Counted from the stretch's first letter, positions 25,044-39,138 are shown. The stretch is DNA of 64,000 nucleotides from Clavelina lepadiformis (GCF_947623445.1 NC_135243.1:14386501-14450500), one strand, 5' to 3'. The notes: generated from the letters alone by a model not told the origin. Numbers and translations are program-made.

Positions 25044-27073
25044 GATTTCAAATGAAAGAAAATGGCTTTTTCAATTCTAATTCGATTGCATAGGAAATTC
25101 AAAAACGCAAACAGTTGCTATAAAATTAATTGAATTATACAGCATGACTAAAATGCTTACAACACCCGGTATTCCCAGGCGGTCACCCATCCAAGTACTA
25201 ACAGGGCCCTAGGTTGCTTAACTTCCGAGATAGAACGAGATCGGGTCTACTCAACCTGGTATGGTCGTAGGCGATTTCAAATGAAAGAAAATGGCTTTTT
25301 TAAAAACAATTCGATTGCATAGGAAATTAAAAATCACAAACAGTTGCTATATATTTAATAGAAATATACAGCATGACTAAATTGCTTACAACACCCGGTA
25401 GTCCCAGGCGGTCACCCATCCAAGTACTAACCGGGACCGAGGTTGCTTAACTTCCGAGATCGAACGAGATCGGGTCTACTCAACTTGGTATGGTCGTAGG
25501 CGATTTCAAATGAAAGAAAATGGCCTTTTCAATTCTAATTAGATTGCATTGAAAATTCAAAAATGCAAATAGATGCTATAAATTTGATTTAAAGATACAG
25601 CAGGACTAAAATGCTTACAACACCCGGTATTACCAGGCAATCACCCATCCAAGTACTAACCGGGCCCGAAGTTGCTTAACTTCCGAGATCGGGTCTACTC
25701 AACCTGGTATGGTCGTAGGCGTTTTCAAATGAAAGAAAATGGCTTTTTTAATTATAATTCGATTGCATAGGAAATTAAAAAACGCAAACAGTTGCTATAA
25801 ATTTAATTGAAATATACAGCATGACTAAAATGCTTACAGCACTCGGTTTTCCCAGGCGGTCACCCATCCAAGTACTAACCGGGCCCGAGGTTGCTTGACT
25901 TCCGAGATCGAACGAGATCAGGTCTGCTCAACCTGGAATGGTCGTAGGCGATTTCAAAAGAAAGAAAAAGGCAATTTCAATTCTAATTCGATTGCATAGG
26001 AAATTCAAAAACGCAAATTGTTGATAAAAATTTAATTGAAATATACAGCATGACTAAAATGCTTATAACACCCGGTATTCCCAGGCGGTCACCAATCCAA
26101 GTACTAACAAGGCCCGAGGTTGCTTAACTTCCGAGATCGAACGAGATCGGGTCTACTCAACCTGGTATGGTCGTAGGTGATTTCAAATGAAAAAAAATGG
26201 CATTTTCAATTTTAATTAGATTGCATAGAAAATTCAAAAACGCAAATAGTTGCTATAAATTTGATTGAAAGATACAGCATGACTAAAATGCTTACAACAC
26301 CCGGTATTACCAGGCAATCACCCATCCAGCTACTAACCGGGCCCGAGGTTGCTTAACTTCCGCGATCGGGTCTACTCAACCTGGTATGGTCGTAGGCAAT
26401 TTCAAAAGAAAGAAAATGGCTTTTTTAATTATAATTCGATTGCATAAGAAATACAAAAAAGCAAAGAGTTGCTATAAATTTAATTGAAATATACAGCATG
26501 ACTAAAATGCTTACAACACCCGGTATTCCCATGCGGTCACCCATCCAAGTACTAACCGGGCCCGAGGTTGTTTAACTTCCAAGATCGAACGAGATCAGGT
26601 CTGCTCAACCTGGTATGGTCGTAGGCAATTTCAAAAGTAAGAAAATGGCAATTTCAATTCTAATTGGATTGCATAGGAAATTCAAAAAAGCAAATAGTTG
26701 ATATAATTTTGATAGAAATATACAGCATGACTAAAATGCTTACAACACCCGGTATTGCCAGGCGGTCACCCATCCAAGTACTAACCGGGCCCGAGGTTGC
26801 TTAATTTCTGAGATCGGGTCTACTCATTCTGGTATGGTCGTAGGCGATTTCAAATGAAAAAAATGGCTTTTTTAATTATAATTCGTTTGCATAGGAAATT
26901 CAAAATCACAAAAAGTTGCTATAAATTTAATTGAAATATACAGCATGACTAAATTGCTTACAACACTTGGTATTCCCTGGCGGTCACCCATCCAAGTACT
27001 AACCGGGCCCGAGGTTGCTTAACTTTTGAGATTGAACGAGATCGGGTCTACTCAACCTGGTATGGTCGTAGGC

Positions 27074-30000
27074 GTTTTCAAATGAAAGAAAATGGCTTTT
27101 TTACTTCTAATTCGATTGCATAGGAAATTCAAAACCACAAACAGTTGCTATTAATTAATTGAAATATACAGCATGACTAAATTGCTTATAACACCCGGTA
27201 TTCCCAGGCGGTCACCCATCCAAGTACTAACCGGGCCCAAGGTTGCTTAACTTCCGAGATCGAACGAGATCAGGTCTGCTCAACCTGTTATGGTCGTAGG
27301 CGTTTTCAAATGAAAGAAAATGGCTTTTTTAATTCTAATTGGATTGCATAGGAAATTCAAAAAAGCAAATAGTTGCTAAAAATTTAATTGAAAAATACAG
27401 CATGACTAAAATGCTTACAGCACCCGGTATTCCCAGGCGGTCACCCATCCAAGTACTAACCGGTACCGAGGTTGCTTAACTTCCGAGATCGTATCTACTC
27501 AACCTGGTGTGGTCGTAGGTGATTTCAAATGAAAAAAAAATGGCTTTTTCAATTCTAATTCGATTGCATAGGAAATTCTAAAACCCAAACAGTTGCTATA
27601 GATTTAATTGAAATATACAGCATGACTAAAAGGCTTACAACAACCGGTATTCCCAGGCGGTCACCCATCCAAGTACTAACCGGGCCCAAGGTTGCTTAAT
27701 TTCCGAGATCGAACGAGATGGGGTCTACTCAACCTGGTATGGTCGTAGGCAATTTCAAATGACAGAAAATGGCAATTTCAATTCTAATTCGATTGCATAG
27801 GAAATTCAAAAACGCAAATAGTTGCTATAAATTTAATTGAAGTATACAGCATGACTAAAATGCTTACAATACCCGGTATTCACAGGCGGTCACCCATCCA
27901 AGTACTAACCGGGCCCGAGGTTGCTTAACTTCCGAGATCGAACGAGATCGGGTCTACTCAACCTGGTATGGTCGTAGGCAATTTCAAATGACAGAAAATG
28001 GCAAGTTCAATTCTAATTCGATTGCATAGGAAATTCAAAAAAGCAAATAGTTGCTTTAAATTTAATTGAAGTATACAGCATGACTAAAATGCTTACAACA
28101 CCCGGTATTCCCATGCGGTCACCCATCCAAGTACTAACCGGGCCCAAGGTTGCTTAACTTGCGAGATCGAACGAGATCGGGGCTACTCAACCTGGTATGG
28201 TCGTAGGCGATTTCAAATGAAAGAAAAGGGCCTTTTCAATTCTGATTCGATTACATAGGAAATTCAAAAAAGCAAATAATTGTTATAAATTTTATTGAAA
28301 GATACAGCATGACTAAAATGCTTACAACACCCGGTATTGCCAGGCGGTCACCCATCCAAGTACTAACCGGGCCCGAGGTTGCTTAATTTCTGAGATCGGG
28401 TCTACTCAACCTGGTATGGTCGTAGGCGATTTCAAATCAAAAAAATGGCTTTTTTAATTATAATTCGTTTGCATAGGAAATTCAAAATCACAAAAAGTTG
28501 CTATATATTTAATTAAAATATACAGCATGACTAAATTGCTTACAACACCCGGTATTCCCTGGCGGTCACCCATCCAAGTACTAACCGGGCCCGAGGTTGC
28601 TTAAATTCCGAGATCGAACGAGATCGGGTCTACTCAACCTGTTATGGTCGTAGGCGATTTCAAATGAAAGAAAATGGCCTTTTCAATTCTAATTAGATTG
28701 CATAAGACATTCAAAAAAGCAAATAGTTGCTATAATTTTGATTGAAAAAAACAGCATGACTAAAATGCTTACAACACCCGGTATTACCAGGCAATCACCC
28801 ATCCAACTACTAACCGGGCCCGAGGTTGCTTAACTTCCGAGATCGAACGAGATCGGGTCTACTCAACCTGGTATGGTCGTAGGCGTTTTCAAATGAAAGA
28901 AAATGGCTTTTTTAATTCTAATTCGATTGCATAGGAAATTCAAAACCACAAACAGTTGCTATTAATTTAATTGAAATATACAGCATGACTAAATTGCTTA
29001 TAACACACGGTATTCCCAGGCGGTCACCCATCCAAGTACTAACCGGGCCCAAGGTTGCTTAACTTCCGAGATCGAACGAGATCAGGTCTGCTCAACCTGT
29101 TATGGTCGTGGGCAATTTCAAAAGTAAGAAAATGGCAATTTCAATTCTAATTGGATTGCATAGGAAATTCAAAAAAGCAAATAGTTGCTAAAAATTTAAT
29201 TGAAAAATACAGCATGACTAAAATGCTTACAGCACTCGGTATTCCCAGGCGGTCACCTATCCAAGTACTAACCGGTACCGAGGTTGCTTAACTTCCGATA
29301 TCGTATCTACTCAACCTGGTGTGGTCGTAGGTGATTTCAAATGAAAAAAAATGGCTTTTTCAATTCTAATTCGATTGCAGAAGAAATTCTAAAACCCAAA
29401 CAGTTGCTATAAATTTAATTGAAATATACAGCATGACTAAAAGGCTTACAACAACCGGTATTCCCAGGCGGTCACCCATCCAAGTACTAACCGGGCCCAA
29501 GGTTGCTTAATTTGCGAGATCGAACGAGATGGGGTCTACTCAACCTGGTATGGTCGTAGGCAATTTCAAATGACAGAAAATTGCAATTTCAATTCTAATT
29601 CGATTGCATAGGAAATTAAAAAACGCAAATAGTTGCTATAAATTTAATTGAAGTATACAGCATGACTAAAATGCTTACAATACCCGGTATTCACAGGCGG
29701 TCACCCATCCAAGTACTAACCGGGCCCGAGGTTGCTTAACTTCCGAATTCGAACGAGATCGGGTCTACTCAACCTGGTATGGTCGTAGGCAATTTCAAAT
29801 GACAGAAAATGGCAATTTCAATTCTAATTCGATTGCATAGGAAATTCAAAAACGCAAATAGTTGCTATAAATTTAATTGAAGTATACAGCATGACTAAAA
29901 TGCTTACAACACCCGGTATTCCCAGGCGGTCACCCATCCAAGTACTAACCGGGCCCAAGGTTGCTTAACTTGCGAGATCGAACGAGATCGGGGCTACTCA

Positions 30001-30695
30001 ACCTGGTATGGTCGTAGGCGATTTCAAATGAAAGAAAAGGGCCTTTTCAATTCTGATTCGATTGCATAGGAAATTCAAAAAAGCAAATGATTGTTATAAA
30101 TTTTATAGAAATATACAGCATGACTAAAATGCTTACAACACCCGGTATTGCCAGGCGGTCACCCATCCAAGTACTAACCGGGCCCGAGGTTGCTTAATTT
30201 CTGAGATCGGGTCTACTCAACCTGGTATGGTCGTAGGCGATTTCAAATGAAAAAAATGGCTTTTTTAATTATAATTCGATTGCATAGGAAATTCAAAATC
30301 ACAAAAAGTTGCTATATATTTAATTGAAATATACAGCATGACTAAATTGCTTACAACACCCGGTATTCCCTGGCGGTCACCCATCCAAGTACTAACCGGG
30401 CCCGAGGTTGCTTAAATTCCGAGATCGAACGAGATCGGGTCTACTCATTTTGTTATGGTCGTAGGCGATTTCAAATGAAAGAAAATGGCCTTTTCAATTC
30501 TAATTAGATTGCATAAGACATTCAAAAAAGCAAATAGTTGCTATAATTTTGATTGAAAAAAACAGCATGACTAAAAAGCTTACAACACCCGGTATTACCA
30601 GGCAATCACCCATCCAAGTACTAACCGGGCCCGAGGTTGCTTAACTTCCGAGATCGGGTCTACTCAACCTGGTATGGTCGTAGGCGTTTTCAAAT
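27074..30695. repeat. 8-unit tandem duplication (offset 1811 bp)
   Basis: Copies 121-127 and 129-135 correspond at offset 1811-1812. The joint is the recombinant gene 28767-28884. The right-hand block runs into the 6763-bp-offset block, so copies 133-135 have two close relatives each, at 103-105 and 125-127. Confidence 0.85.
28767..28884 (-). rRNA. 5S rRNA, recombinant copy (ATTG C box but full length)
   Basis: Its 3' half carries the ATTG C-box variant normally tied to the short form, but its 5' half has the complete helix III. Its left spacer matches that of the short copies 23815-23922 and 30578-30685; its right spacer matches the one beside full-length copies such as 26956-27073. The gene sits at the joint of the 1811-bp tandem duplication, so it looks like the direct product of an exchange inside a 5S gene. 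Confidence 0.85.
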
Positions 30696-33600
30696 GAAAG
30701 AAAATGGCTTTTTTAATTATAATTCGATTGCATAGGAAATTCAAAAACGCAAACAGTTGCTATAAAAATAATTGAAATATACAGCATGACTAAAATGCTT
30801 ACAGCACTCGGTTTTCCCAGGCGGTCACCCATCCAAGTACTAACCGGGCCCGAGGTTGCTTGACTTCCGAGATCGAACGAGATCAGGTCTGCTCAACCTG
30901 GTATGGTCGTAGGCGATTTCAAAAGAAAGAAACTGGCTTTTTCAATTCTAATTCGATTGTATAGGAAATTCAAAACGTAAATAGTTGATAAAAATAATTG
31001 AAATATACAGCATGACTAAAATGCTTATAACACCCGGTATTCCCAGGCGGTCACCAATCCAAGTACTAACAGGGTCCGAGGTTGCTTAACTTCTGAGATC
31101 GAACGAGATCGGGTTTACTCAACCTGGTATGGTCGTAGGTGATTTCAAATGAAAGAAAATGGCCTTTTCAATTCTAATTAGATTGCATAGAAAATTCAAA
31201 AACGCAAATAGTTGCTATAAATTTGATTGAAAGATACAGCATGACTAAAATGCTTACAACACCCGGTATTACTAGGCAATCACCCATCCAACTACTAACC
31301 GGGCCCGAGGTTGCTTAACTTCCGAGATCGGGTCTACTCAACCTGGTATGGTCGTAGGCGTTTTTAAATGAAAGAAAATGGCTTTTTTAATTCTAATTCG
31401 ATTGCATAGGAAATTCAAAACCACAAACAGTTGCTAATAATTTAATTGAAATATAAAGCATGACTAAATTGCTTATAACACCCGGTATTCCCAGGCGGTC
31501 ACCCATCCAAGTACTAACAGGCCCCAAGGTTGCTTAACTTCCGAGATCGAACGAGATCAGGTCTGCTCAACCTGGTATGGTCGTAGGCAATTTCAAAAGA
31601 AAGAAAATGGCAATTTCAATTCTAATTGGATTGCATAGGAAATTCAAAAAAGCAAATAGTTGCTAAAAATTTAATTGAAATATACAGCATGATTAAAATG
31701 CTTACAGCACCCGGTATTCCCAGGCAGTCAACCATCCAAGTACTAAAGGGCCCGAGGTTGCTTAACTTCCGAGATCTTATCTACTCAACCTGGTGTGGTC
31801 GTAGGTGATTTCAAATGAAAGAAAATGGCTTTTTCAATTCTAATTCGATTGCATAGGAAATTCAAAAACGCAAACAGTTGCTATAAAATTAATTGAATTA
31901 TACAGCATGACTAAAATGCTTACAACACCCGGTATTCCCAGGCGGTCACCCATCCAAGTACTAACAGGGCCCTAGGTTGCTTAACTTCCGAGATAGAACG
32001 AGATCGGGTCTACTCAACCTGGTATGGTCGTAGGCGATTTCAAATGAAAGAAAATGGCTTTTTTAAAAACAATTCGATTGCATAGGAAATTAAAAATCAC
32101 AAACAGTTGCTATATATTTAATAGAAATATACAGCATGACTAAATTGCTTACAACACCCGGTAGTCCCAGGCGGTCACCCATCCAAGTACTAACCGGGAC
32201 CGAGGTTGCTTAACTTCCGAGATCGAACGAGATCGGGTCTACTCAACTTGGTATGGTCGTAGGCGATTTCAAAAGAAAGAAAATGGCCTTTTCAATTCTA
32301 ATTAGATTGCATTGAAAATTCAAAAATGCAAATAGATGCTATAAATTTGATTTAAAGATACAGCAGGACTAAAATGCTTACAACACCCGGTATTACCAGG
32401 CAATCACCCATCCAAGTACTAACCGGGCCCGAAGTTGCTTAACTTCCGAGATCGGGTCTACTCAACCTGGTATGGTCGTAGGCGTTTTCAAATGAAAGAA
32501 AATGGCTTTTTTAATTATAATTCGATTGCATAGGAAATTAAAAAACGCAAACAGTTGCTATAAATTTAATTGAAATATACAGCATGACTAAAATGCTTAC
32601 AGCACTCGGTTTTCCCAGGCGGTCACCCATCCAAGTACTAACCGGGCCCGAGGTTGCTTGACTTCCGAGATCGAACGAGATCAGGTCTGCTCAACCTGGA
32701 ATGGTCGTAGGCGATTTCAAAAGAAAGAAAATGGCTTTTTCAATTCTAATTCGATTGCATAGGAAATTCAAAAACGCAAATATTTGATAAAAATTTAATT
32801 GAAATATACAGCATGACTAAAATGCTTATAACACCCGGTATTCTCAGGCGGTCACCAATCCAAGTACTAACAAGGCCCGAGGTTGCTTAACTTCCGAGAT
32901 CGAACGAGATCGGGTCTACTCAACCTGGTATGGTCGTAGGTGATTTCAAATGAAAAAAAATGGCATTTTCAATTTTAATTAGATTGCATAGAAAATTCAA
33001 AAACGCAAATAGTTGCTATAAATTTGATTGAAATATACAGCATGACTAAAATGCTTACAACACCCGGTATTACCAGGCAATCACCCATCCAGCTACTAAC
33101 CGGGCCCGAGGTTGCTTAACTTCCGCGATCGGATCTACTCAACCTAGTATGGTCGTAGGCGTTTTCAAATGAAAGAAAATGGCTTTTTTAATTCTAATTG
33201 AATTGCATAGGAAATTCAAAACCACAAATAGTTGCTATTAATTTAATTGAAATATACAGCATGACTAAATTGCTTATAACACCCGGTATTCCCAGGCGGT
33301 CACCCATCCAAGTACTAACAGGGCCCAAGGTGGCTTAACTTCTGAGATCGAACGAGATCAGGTCTGCTCAACCTGGTATGGTCGTAGGCAATTTCAAAAG
33401 AAAGAAAATGGCAATTTCAATTCTAATTGGATTGCATAGGAAATTCAAAAAAGCAAATAGTTGCTAAAAATTTAATTGAAAAATACAGCATGATTAAAAT
33501 GCTTACAACACCCGGTATTACCAGGCAATCACCCATCCAAGTACTAACCGGGCCCGATGTTGCTTAACTTCCGAGATCGGGTCTACTCAACCTGGTATGG

Positions 33601-34285
33601 TCGTAGGCGTTTTCAAATGAAAGAAAATGGCGTTTTTAATTATAATTCGATTGCATAGGAAATTAAAAAATGCAAACAATTGCTATAAATTTAATTGAAA
33701 TATACAGCATGACTAAAATGCTTACAGCACTCGGTTTTCCCAGGCGGTCACCCATCCAAGTACTAACCGGGCCCGAGGTTGCTTGACTTCCGAGATCGAA
33801 CGAGATCAGGTCTGCTCAACCTGTTATGGTCGTAGGCGATTTCAAAAGAAAGAAAATGGCTTTTTCAATTCTAATTCGATTGCATAGGAAATTCAAAAAC
33901 GCAAATAGTTGATAAAAATTTAATTGAAATATACAGCATGACTAAAATGCTTATAACACCCGATATTCCCAGGCGGTCACCAATCCAAGTACTAACAGGG
34001 CCGGAGGTTGCTTAACTTCCGAGATCGAACGAGATCGGGTCTACTCAACCTGTTATGGTCGTAGGTGATTTCAAATGAAAGAAAATGGCCTTTTCAATTC
34101 TAATTCGATTGCATAGAAAATTCAAAAACGCAAATAGTTGCTATAAATTTGATTAAAAGATACAGCAGGACTAAAATGCTTACAACACCCGGTATTACCA
34201 GGCAATCACCCATCCAACTGCTAACCGGGCCCAAGGTTGCTTAACTTCCGAGATCGGGTCTACTCAACCTGGTATGGTCGTAGGC
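29444..34285 (-). rRNA. 5S rRNA copies 131-152
   Basis: Copies: 29444-29561; 29673-29790; 29902-30019; 30131-30238d; 30349-30466; 30578-30685d; 30797-30914; 31023-31140; 31252-31359d; 31471-31588; 31700-31806d; 31918-32035; 32147-32264; 32376-32483d; 32595-32712; 32824-32941; 33053-33160d; 33272-33389; 33501-33608d; 33720-33837; 33949-34066; 34178-34285d. Eight of 22 are short. Copies 133-147 repeat 103-117 at offset 6763. Copies 129-135 repeat 121-127 at offset 1811-1812. Copy 141 shares the 107-bp form of copy 111, as expected of block duplicates. Confidence 0.95.
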
Positions 34286-34839
34286 GTTTTCAAATGAAAG
34301 AAAATGGCTTTTTTAATTCTAATTCGATTGCATAGGAAATTCAAAACCACAAATAGTTGCTATTAATTTAATTGAAATATACAGCATGACTAAAATGCTT
34401 TTAACACCCGGTATTCCCAGGCGGTCACCCATCCAAGTACTAACAGGGCCCAAGGTTGCTTAACTTCCGAGTACGAACGAGATCAGGTCTGCTCAACATG
34501 GTATGGTCGTAGGCAATTTCAAAAGAAAGAAAATGGCAATTTCAATTCTAATTGGATTGCATAGGAAATTCAAAAAAGCAAATAGTTGCTAAAAATTTAA
34601 TTGAAAAATACAGCATGATTAAAATGCTTACAGCACGCGGTATTCCCAGGCAGTCACCCATCCAAGTACTAACCGGGCCCGAGGTTGCTTAACTTCCGAG
34701 ATCTTATCTACTCAACCTAGTGTGGTCGTAGGTGATTTAAAATGAAAGAAAATGGCTTTTTCAATTCTAATTCGATTGCATAAGAAATTAAAAAACGCAA
34801 ACAGGTACTATAAAATTAATTGAAATATACAGCATGACT

Positions 34840-37080
34840 AAAATGCTTACAACACCCGGTATTCCCAGGCGGTCACCCATCCAAGTACTAACAGAGCCCG
34901 AGGTTGCTTAACTTCCGAGATCGAACGAGATCGGGTCTACTCAACCTGGTATTGTCGTAGGCGATTTCAAATGAAAGAAAATGGCTTTTTTAATAACAAT
35001 TCGATTGCATAGGAAATTAAAAATTACAAACAGTTGCTATATATTTAATTGAAATATACAGCATGAGTAAATTGCTTACAACACCCGGTATTCTCAGGCG
35101 GTCACCCATCCAAGTACTAACCGGGCCCGAGGTTGCTTAACTTCCGAGATCGAACGAGATCGGGTCTAATCAACCTGGTATGGTCGTAGGCGATTTCAAA
35201 TGAAAGAAAATGGCCTTTTCAATTCTAATTAGATTGCATTGAAAATTCAAAAATGCAAATAGATGCTATAAATTTGATTGAAAAATACAGCATGACTAAA
35301 ATGCTTACAACACCCGGTATTACCACGCAATCACCCATCCAACTACTAACCGGGCCCGAGGTTGTTTAACTTCCGAGATCGGGTCTACTCAACCTGGTAT
35401 GGTCGTAGGCGTTTTCAAATGAAAGAAAATGGCTTATTTAATTCTAATTCGATTGCATAGGAAATTCAAAACCACAAACAGTTGCTATTAATTTAATTGA
35501 AATATACAGCATGACTAAATTGCTTATAACACCCGGTATTCCCAGGCGGTCACCCATCCAAGTACTAATTGGGCCCGAGGTTGCTTAACTTCCGATATCG
35601 AACGAGATCAGGTCAGCTCAACCTGGTATGGTCGTAGGCAATTTCAAAAAAAAGAAAATGGCAATTTCAATTCTAATTGGATTGCATAGGAAATTCAAAA
35701 AAGCAAATAGTTGCTAAAAATTCAATTGAAAAATACAGCATGACTAAAATGCTTACAGGACCCGGTATTCCCAGGTGGTCACCCATCCAAGTACTAACCG
35801 GGCCCGAGGTTGCTTAAATTCCGAGATCGTATCTACTAAACCTGGTATGGTCGTAGGTGATTTCAAATGAAAGAAAATGGTTTTTTCAATTCTAATTCGA
35901 TTGCATAGGAAATTCAAAAACCCAAACAGTTGCTATAATATAATTGAAATATTCAGCATGACTAAAATGCTTACAACACCCGGTATTCCCAGGCGGTCAC
36001 CCATCCAAGTACTAACAGGGCCCGAGGTTGCTTAACTTCCGAGATCGAACGAGATTGGGTCTACTCAACCTGGTATTGTCGTAGGCGATTTCAAATGAAA
36101 GAAAATGGCTTTTTTAATAACAATTCGATTGCATAGGAAATTAAAAATCACAAACAGTTGCTATATATTTAATTGAAATATACAGCATGAGTAAATTGCT
36201 TACAACACCCGGTATTCCCAGGCGGTCACCCATCCAAGCACTAACCGGGCCCGAGGTTGCTTAACTTCCGAGATCGAACGAGATCGGGTCTACTCAACTT
36301 GGTATGGTCGTAGGCGATTTCAAAGGAAAGAAAATGGCCTTTTCAATTCTAATTAGATTGCATTGAAAATTCAAAAATGCAAATAGATGTTATAAATTTG
36401 ATTGAAAGATACAGCATGACTAAAATGCTTACAACACCCGGTATTACCAGGCAATCACCCATCCAAGTACTAACCGGGCCCGAGGTTGCTTAACTTCCGA
36501 GATCGGGTCTACTCAACCTGGTATGGTCGTAGGCGTTTTAAAATGAAAGAAAATGGTATTTTTAATTCTAATTCGATTGCATAGGAAATTCAAAAGCACA
36601 AAGAGTTGCTATTAATTTAATTGAAATATACAACATGACTAAATTGCTTATAACACCCGGTATTCCCAGGCGGTCACCCATCCAAGTACTAATTGGGCCC
36701 GAGGTTGCTTAACTTCCGATATCGAACGAGATCAGGTCTGCTCAACCTGGTATGGTCGTAGGCAATTTCAAAAAAAAGAAAAAGGCAATTTCAATTCTAA
36801 TTGGATTGCATAGGAAATTCAAAAAAGCAAATAGTTGCTAAAAATTTAATTGAAAAATACAGCATGACTAAAATGCTTACAACACCCGGTATTCCCAGGT
36901 GGTCACCCATCCAAGTACTAACCGGGCCCGAGGTTGCTTAAATTCCGAGATCGTATCTACTAAACCTGGTATGGTCGTAGGTGATTTCAAATGAAAGAAA
37001 ATGGCTTTTTCAATTCTAATTCGATTGCATAGGAAATTCAAAAACCCAAACAGTTGCTATAAATTTAATTGAAATATTCA
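34840..37080. repeat. 5-unit tandem duplication (offset 1124 bp)
   Basis: Copies 155-159 and 160-164 correspond at offset 1124, with shared marks ATGAGTAAATTG in the spacer, TAATTGGGCC inside 35522 and 36646, and CTACTAAACC in the short forms 35751 and 36875. Confidence 0.85.
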
Positions 37081-37093
37081 GCATGACTAAAAT

Positions 37094-37211
37094 GCTTACA
37101 ACACCCGGTATTCCCAGGCGGTCACCCATCCAAGTACTAACCGGGCCCGAGGTTGCTTAACTTCCGAGATCGAACGAGATCGGGTCTACTCAACCTGTTA
37201 TGGTCGTAGGC
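37094..37211 (-). rRNA. 5S rRNA, one base from majority (ATAAC variant)
   Basis: Sole difference: sense CATAACAGG for CATACCAGG near nt 14, a change that recurs in many copies (for example 604-721 and 48581-48698). TTTT follows the gene. Confidence 0.92.
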
Positions 37212-39138
37212 GATTTCAAATGAAAGAAAATGGCTTTTTCAATTCTAATTAGATTGCATAGGAAATTCAAAAAAGCAAATAGTTGCTATAAATTTGATTG
37301 AAAGATACAGCATGACTACAATGCTTACAACACCCGGTATTACCAGACAATCACCCATCCAAGTACTAACCGGGCACGAGGTTGCTTAACTTCCGAGATC
37401 GAACGAGATCAGGTCTGCTCAACGTGGTATGGTCGTAGGCGTTTTCAAATGAAAGAAAATGGCTTTTTTAATTATAATTCGATTGCATAGGAAATTCAAA
37501 AACGCAAACAGTTGCTATAAATTTAATTGAAATATACAGCATGACTAAAATGCTTACAACACCTGGTATTCCCAGGCGGTCACCCATCCAAGTACTAACC
37601 GGGCCCGAGGTTGTTTAACTTCCGAGATCGGGTCTACTCAACCTGGTATGGTCGTAGGCAATTTCAAAAGAAAGAAAATGGACATTTCAATTCTAATTCG
37701 ATTGCATAGGAAATTCAAAAACGCAAAGAGTTGCTATAAAATTAATTGAAATATACAGCATGACTAAAATGCTTACAACACCCGGTATTCCCAGGCTGTC
37801 ACCCATCCAAGTACTTCCCGGGCCCGAGGTTGCTTAACTTCCGAGATAGAACGAGATCGGGTCTACTCAATCCTGGTATGATCGTAGATGATTTCCAATG
37901 AAAGAAAATGGCTTTTTCAATTCTAATTTGATTGCATAGGAAATTCAAAAACGCAAACAGTTGCTATAAATTTAATTGAAATATACAGCATGACTAAAAT
38001 GCTTACAACACCCGGTATTTCCAGGCGGTTACCCATCCAAGTACTAACCGGGCCCGAGGTTGCTTAACTTCCGAGATCGAACGAGATCGGGTCTACTCAA
38101 CCTGGTATGGTCGTAGGCGATTTCAAATGAAAGAAAATGGCTTTTTCAAATTTAATTAGATTACATAGGAAATTCAAAAAAGCAATTACTTGCTATAAAT
38201 TTGATAGAAATATAGTGCTTGACTAAAATTCTTACAACACCCGGTATTCCCAGGCGGTCACCCATCCAAGTACTAACCGGGCCCGCGGTTGCTTAACTTC
38301 CGAGATCGGGTCTACTCAATCTGGTATGGTCGTAGGTGATTTCAAATGAAATAAAATGGCTTTTTCAATTATAATTTGATTGCATAGGAAATTCAAAAAA
38401 GCAAATAGTTGCTATAAACTTGATTGAAATATACAGCATGACTAAAATGCTTACAACACCCGGTATTCCCAGGCGGTCACCCATCCAAGTACTAACCGGG
38501 CTTGAGATTGCTTAACTCCGGAGATATAACGAGATCGGGTCTACTCAACCTGGTATGGTCGTAGAGTATTTCCAATGAAAGAAAATGACTTTTTCATTTC
38601 TAATTCGATTGCATAGGAAATTCAAAAACGCAAACAGTTGCTATAAATTTAATTGAACTATACCGCATGACTAAAATGCTTACAACACCCGGTATTCCCA
38701 GGCGGTCACCCATCCAAGTACTAACCGGGCCCTAGGTCGCTTAACTTCCGAGATCGAACGTAATCAGGTCTACTCAACCTGGAATGGTCGTAGGCAATTT
38801 CAAAAGATAGAAAATGGCTTTTTCAATTATAATTAGATTGCATAGGAAATTCAAAAACGCAAAAAGTTGCTATTATTTTAATTGAAATTTACAGCATGAC
38901 TAAGATGCTTACAACACCCGGTATTTCCAGGCGGTTACCCATCCAAGTATTAACCGGGACCGAGGTTGATTAACTTCCGAGATCGAACGAGATCGGGTCC
39001 ACTCAACCTGGTATGTTCGTAGGCGATTTCAAATGAAAGAAAATGGCTTTTTCAATTCTAATTAGATTGCTTAGGAAGTTCAAAAAACAAAAAAATAGTT
39101 GCTATAAGATTCATAGAAATGTACAGCATGACTAAAAT

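Larger units (their letters stand above)
23030..26396. repeat. 15-unit block repeated at 29793-33159 (offset 6763 bp)
   Basis: Copies 103-117 and 133-147 correspond at offset 6763 with very few differences, including a shared 107-bp gene (24937 and 31700) and a shared CGCGATC mark at the right end. After the end the spacers differ (one continues TTGCC-type, the other AACGC-type), which fixes the boundary. It is probably the youngest large duplication in the window. Confidence 0.88.
24489..29332 (-). rRNA. 5S rRNA copies 109-130
   Basis: Copies: 24489-24596d; 24708-24825; 24937-25043d; 25155-25272; 25384-25501; 25613-25720d; 25832-25949; 26061-26178; 26290-26397d; 26509-26626; 26738-26845d; 26956-27073; 27184-27301; 27413-27520d; 27633-27750; 27862-27979; 28091-28208; 28320-28427d; 28538-28655; 28767-28884; 28996-29113; 29225-29332d. 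Eight of 22 are short. Copies 118-124 match 89-95 (offset 6532-6533). Copy 111 is 107 bp, having lost one further base. Confidence 0.95.
34397..39024 (-). rRNA. 5S rRNA copies 153-173
   Basis: Copies: 34397-34514; 34626-34733d; 34845-34962; 35074-35191; 35303-35410d; 35522-35639; 35751-35858d; 35969-36086; 36198-36315; 36427-36534d; 36646-36763; 36875-36982d; 37094-37211; 37323-37440; 37552-37659d; 37771-37889; 38001-38118; 38230-38337d; 38449-38566; 38678-38795; 38907-39024. Seven of 21 are short. Copies 155-159 and 160-164 are a 5-unit tandem duplication (offset 1124). Copy 168 (37771-37889) is 119 bp, with one extra base in the helix II region. Confidence 0.95.

Noticed and set aside
24863-25045. 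A 60-codon open frame, repeated at 31626-31808
   Set aside because: It lies across a spacer and a 5S pseudogene; the second copy exists only because the 6763-bp block is duplicated. No coding signal.
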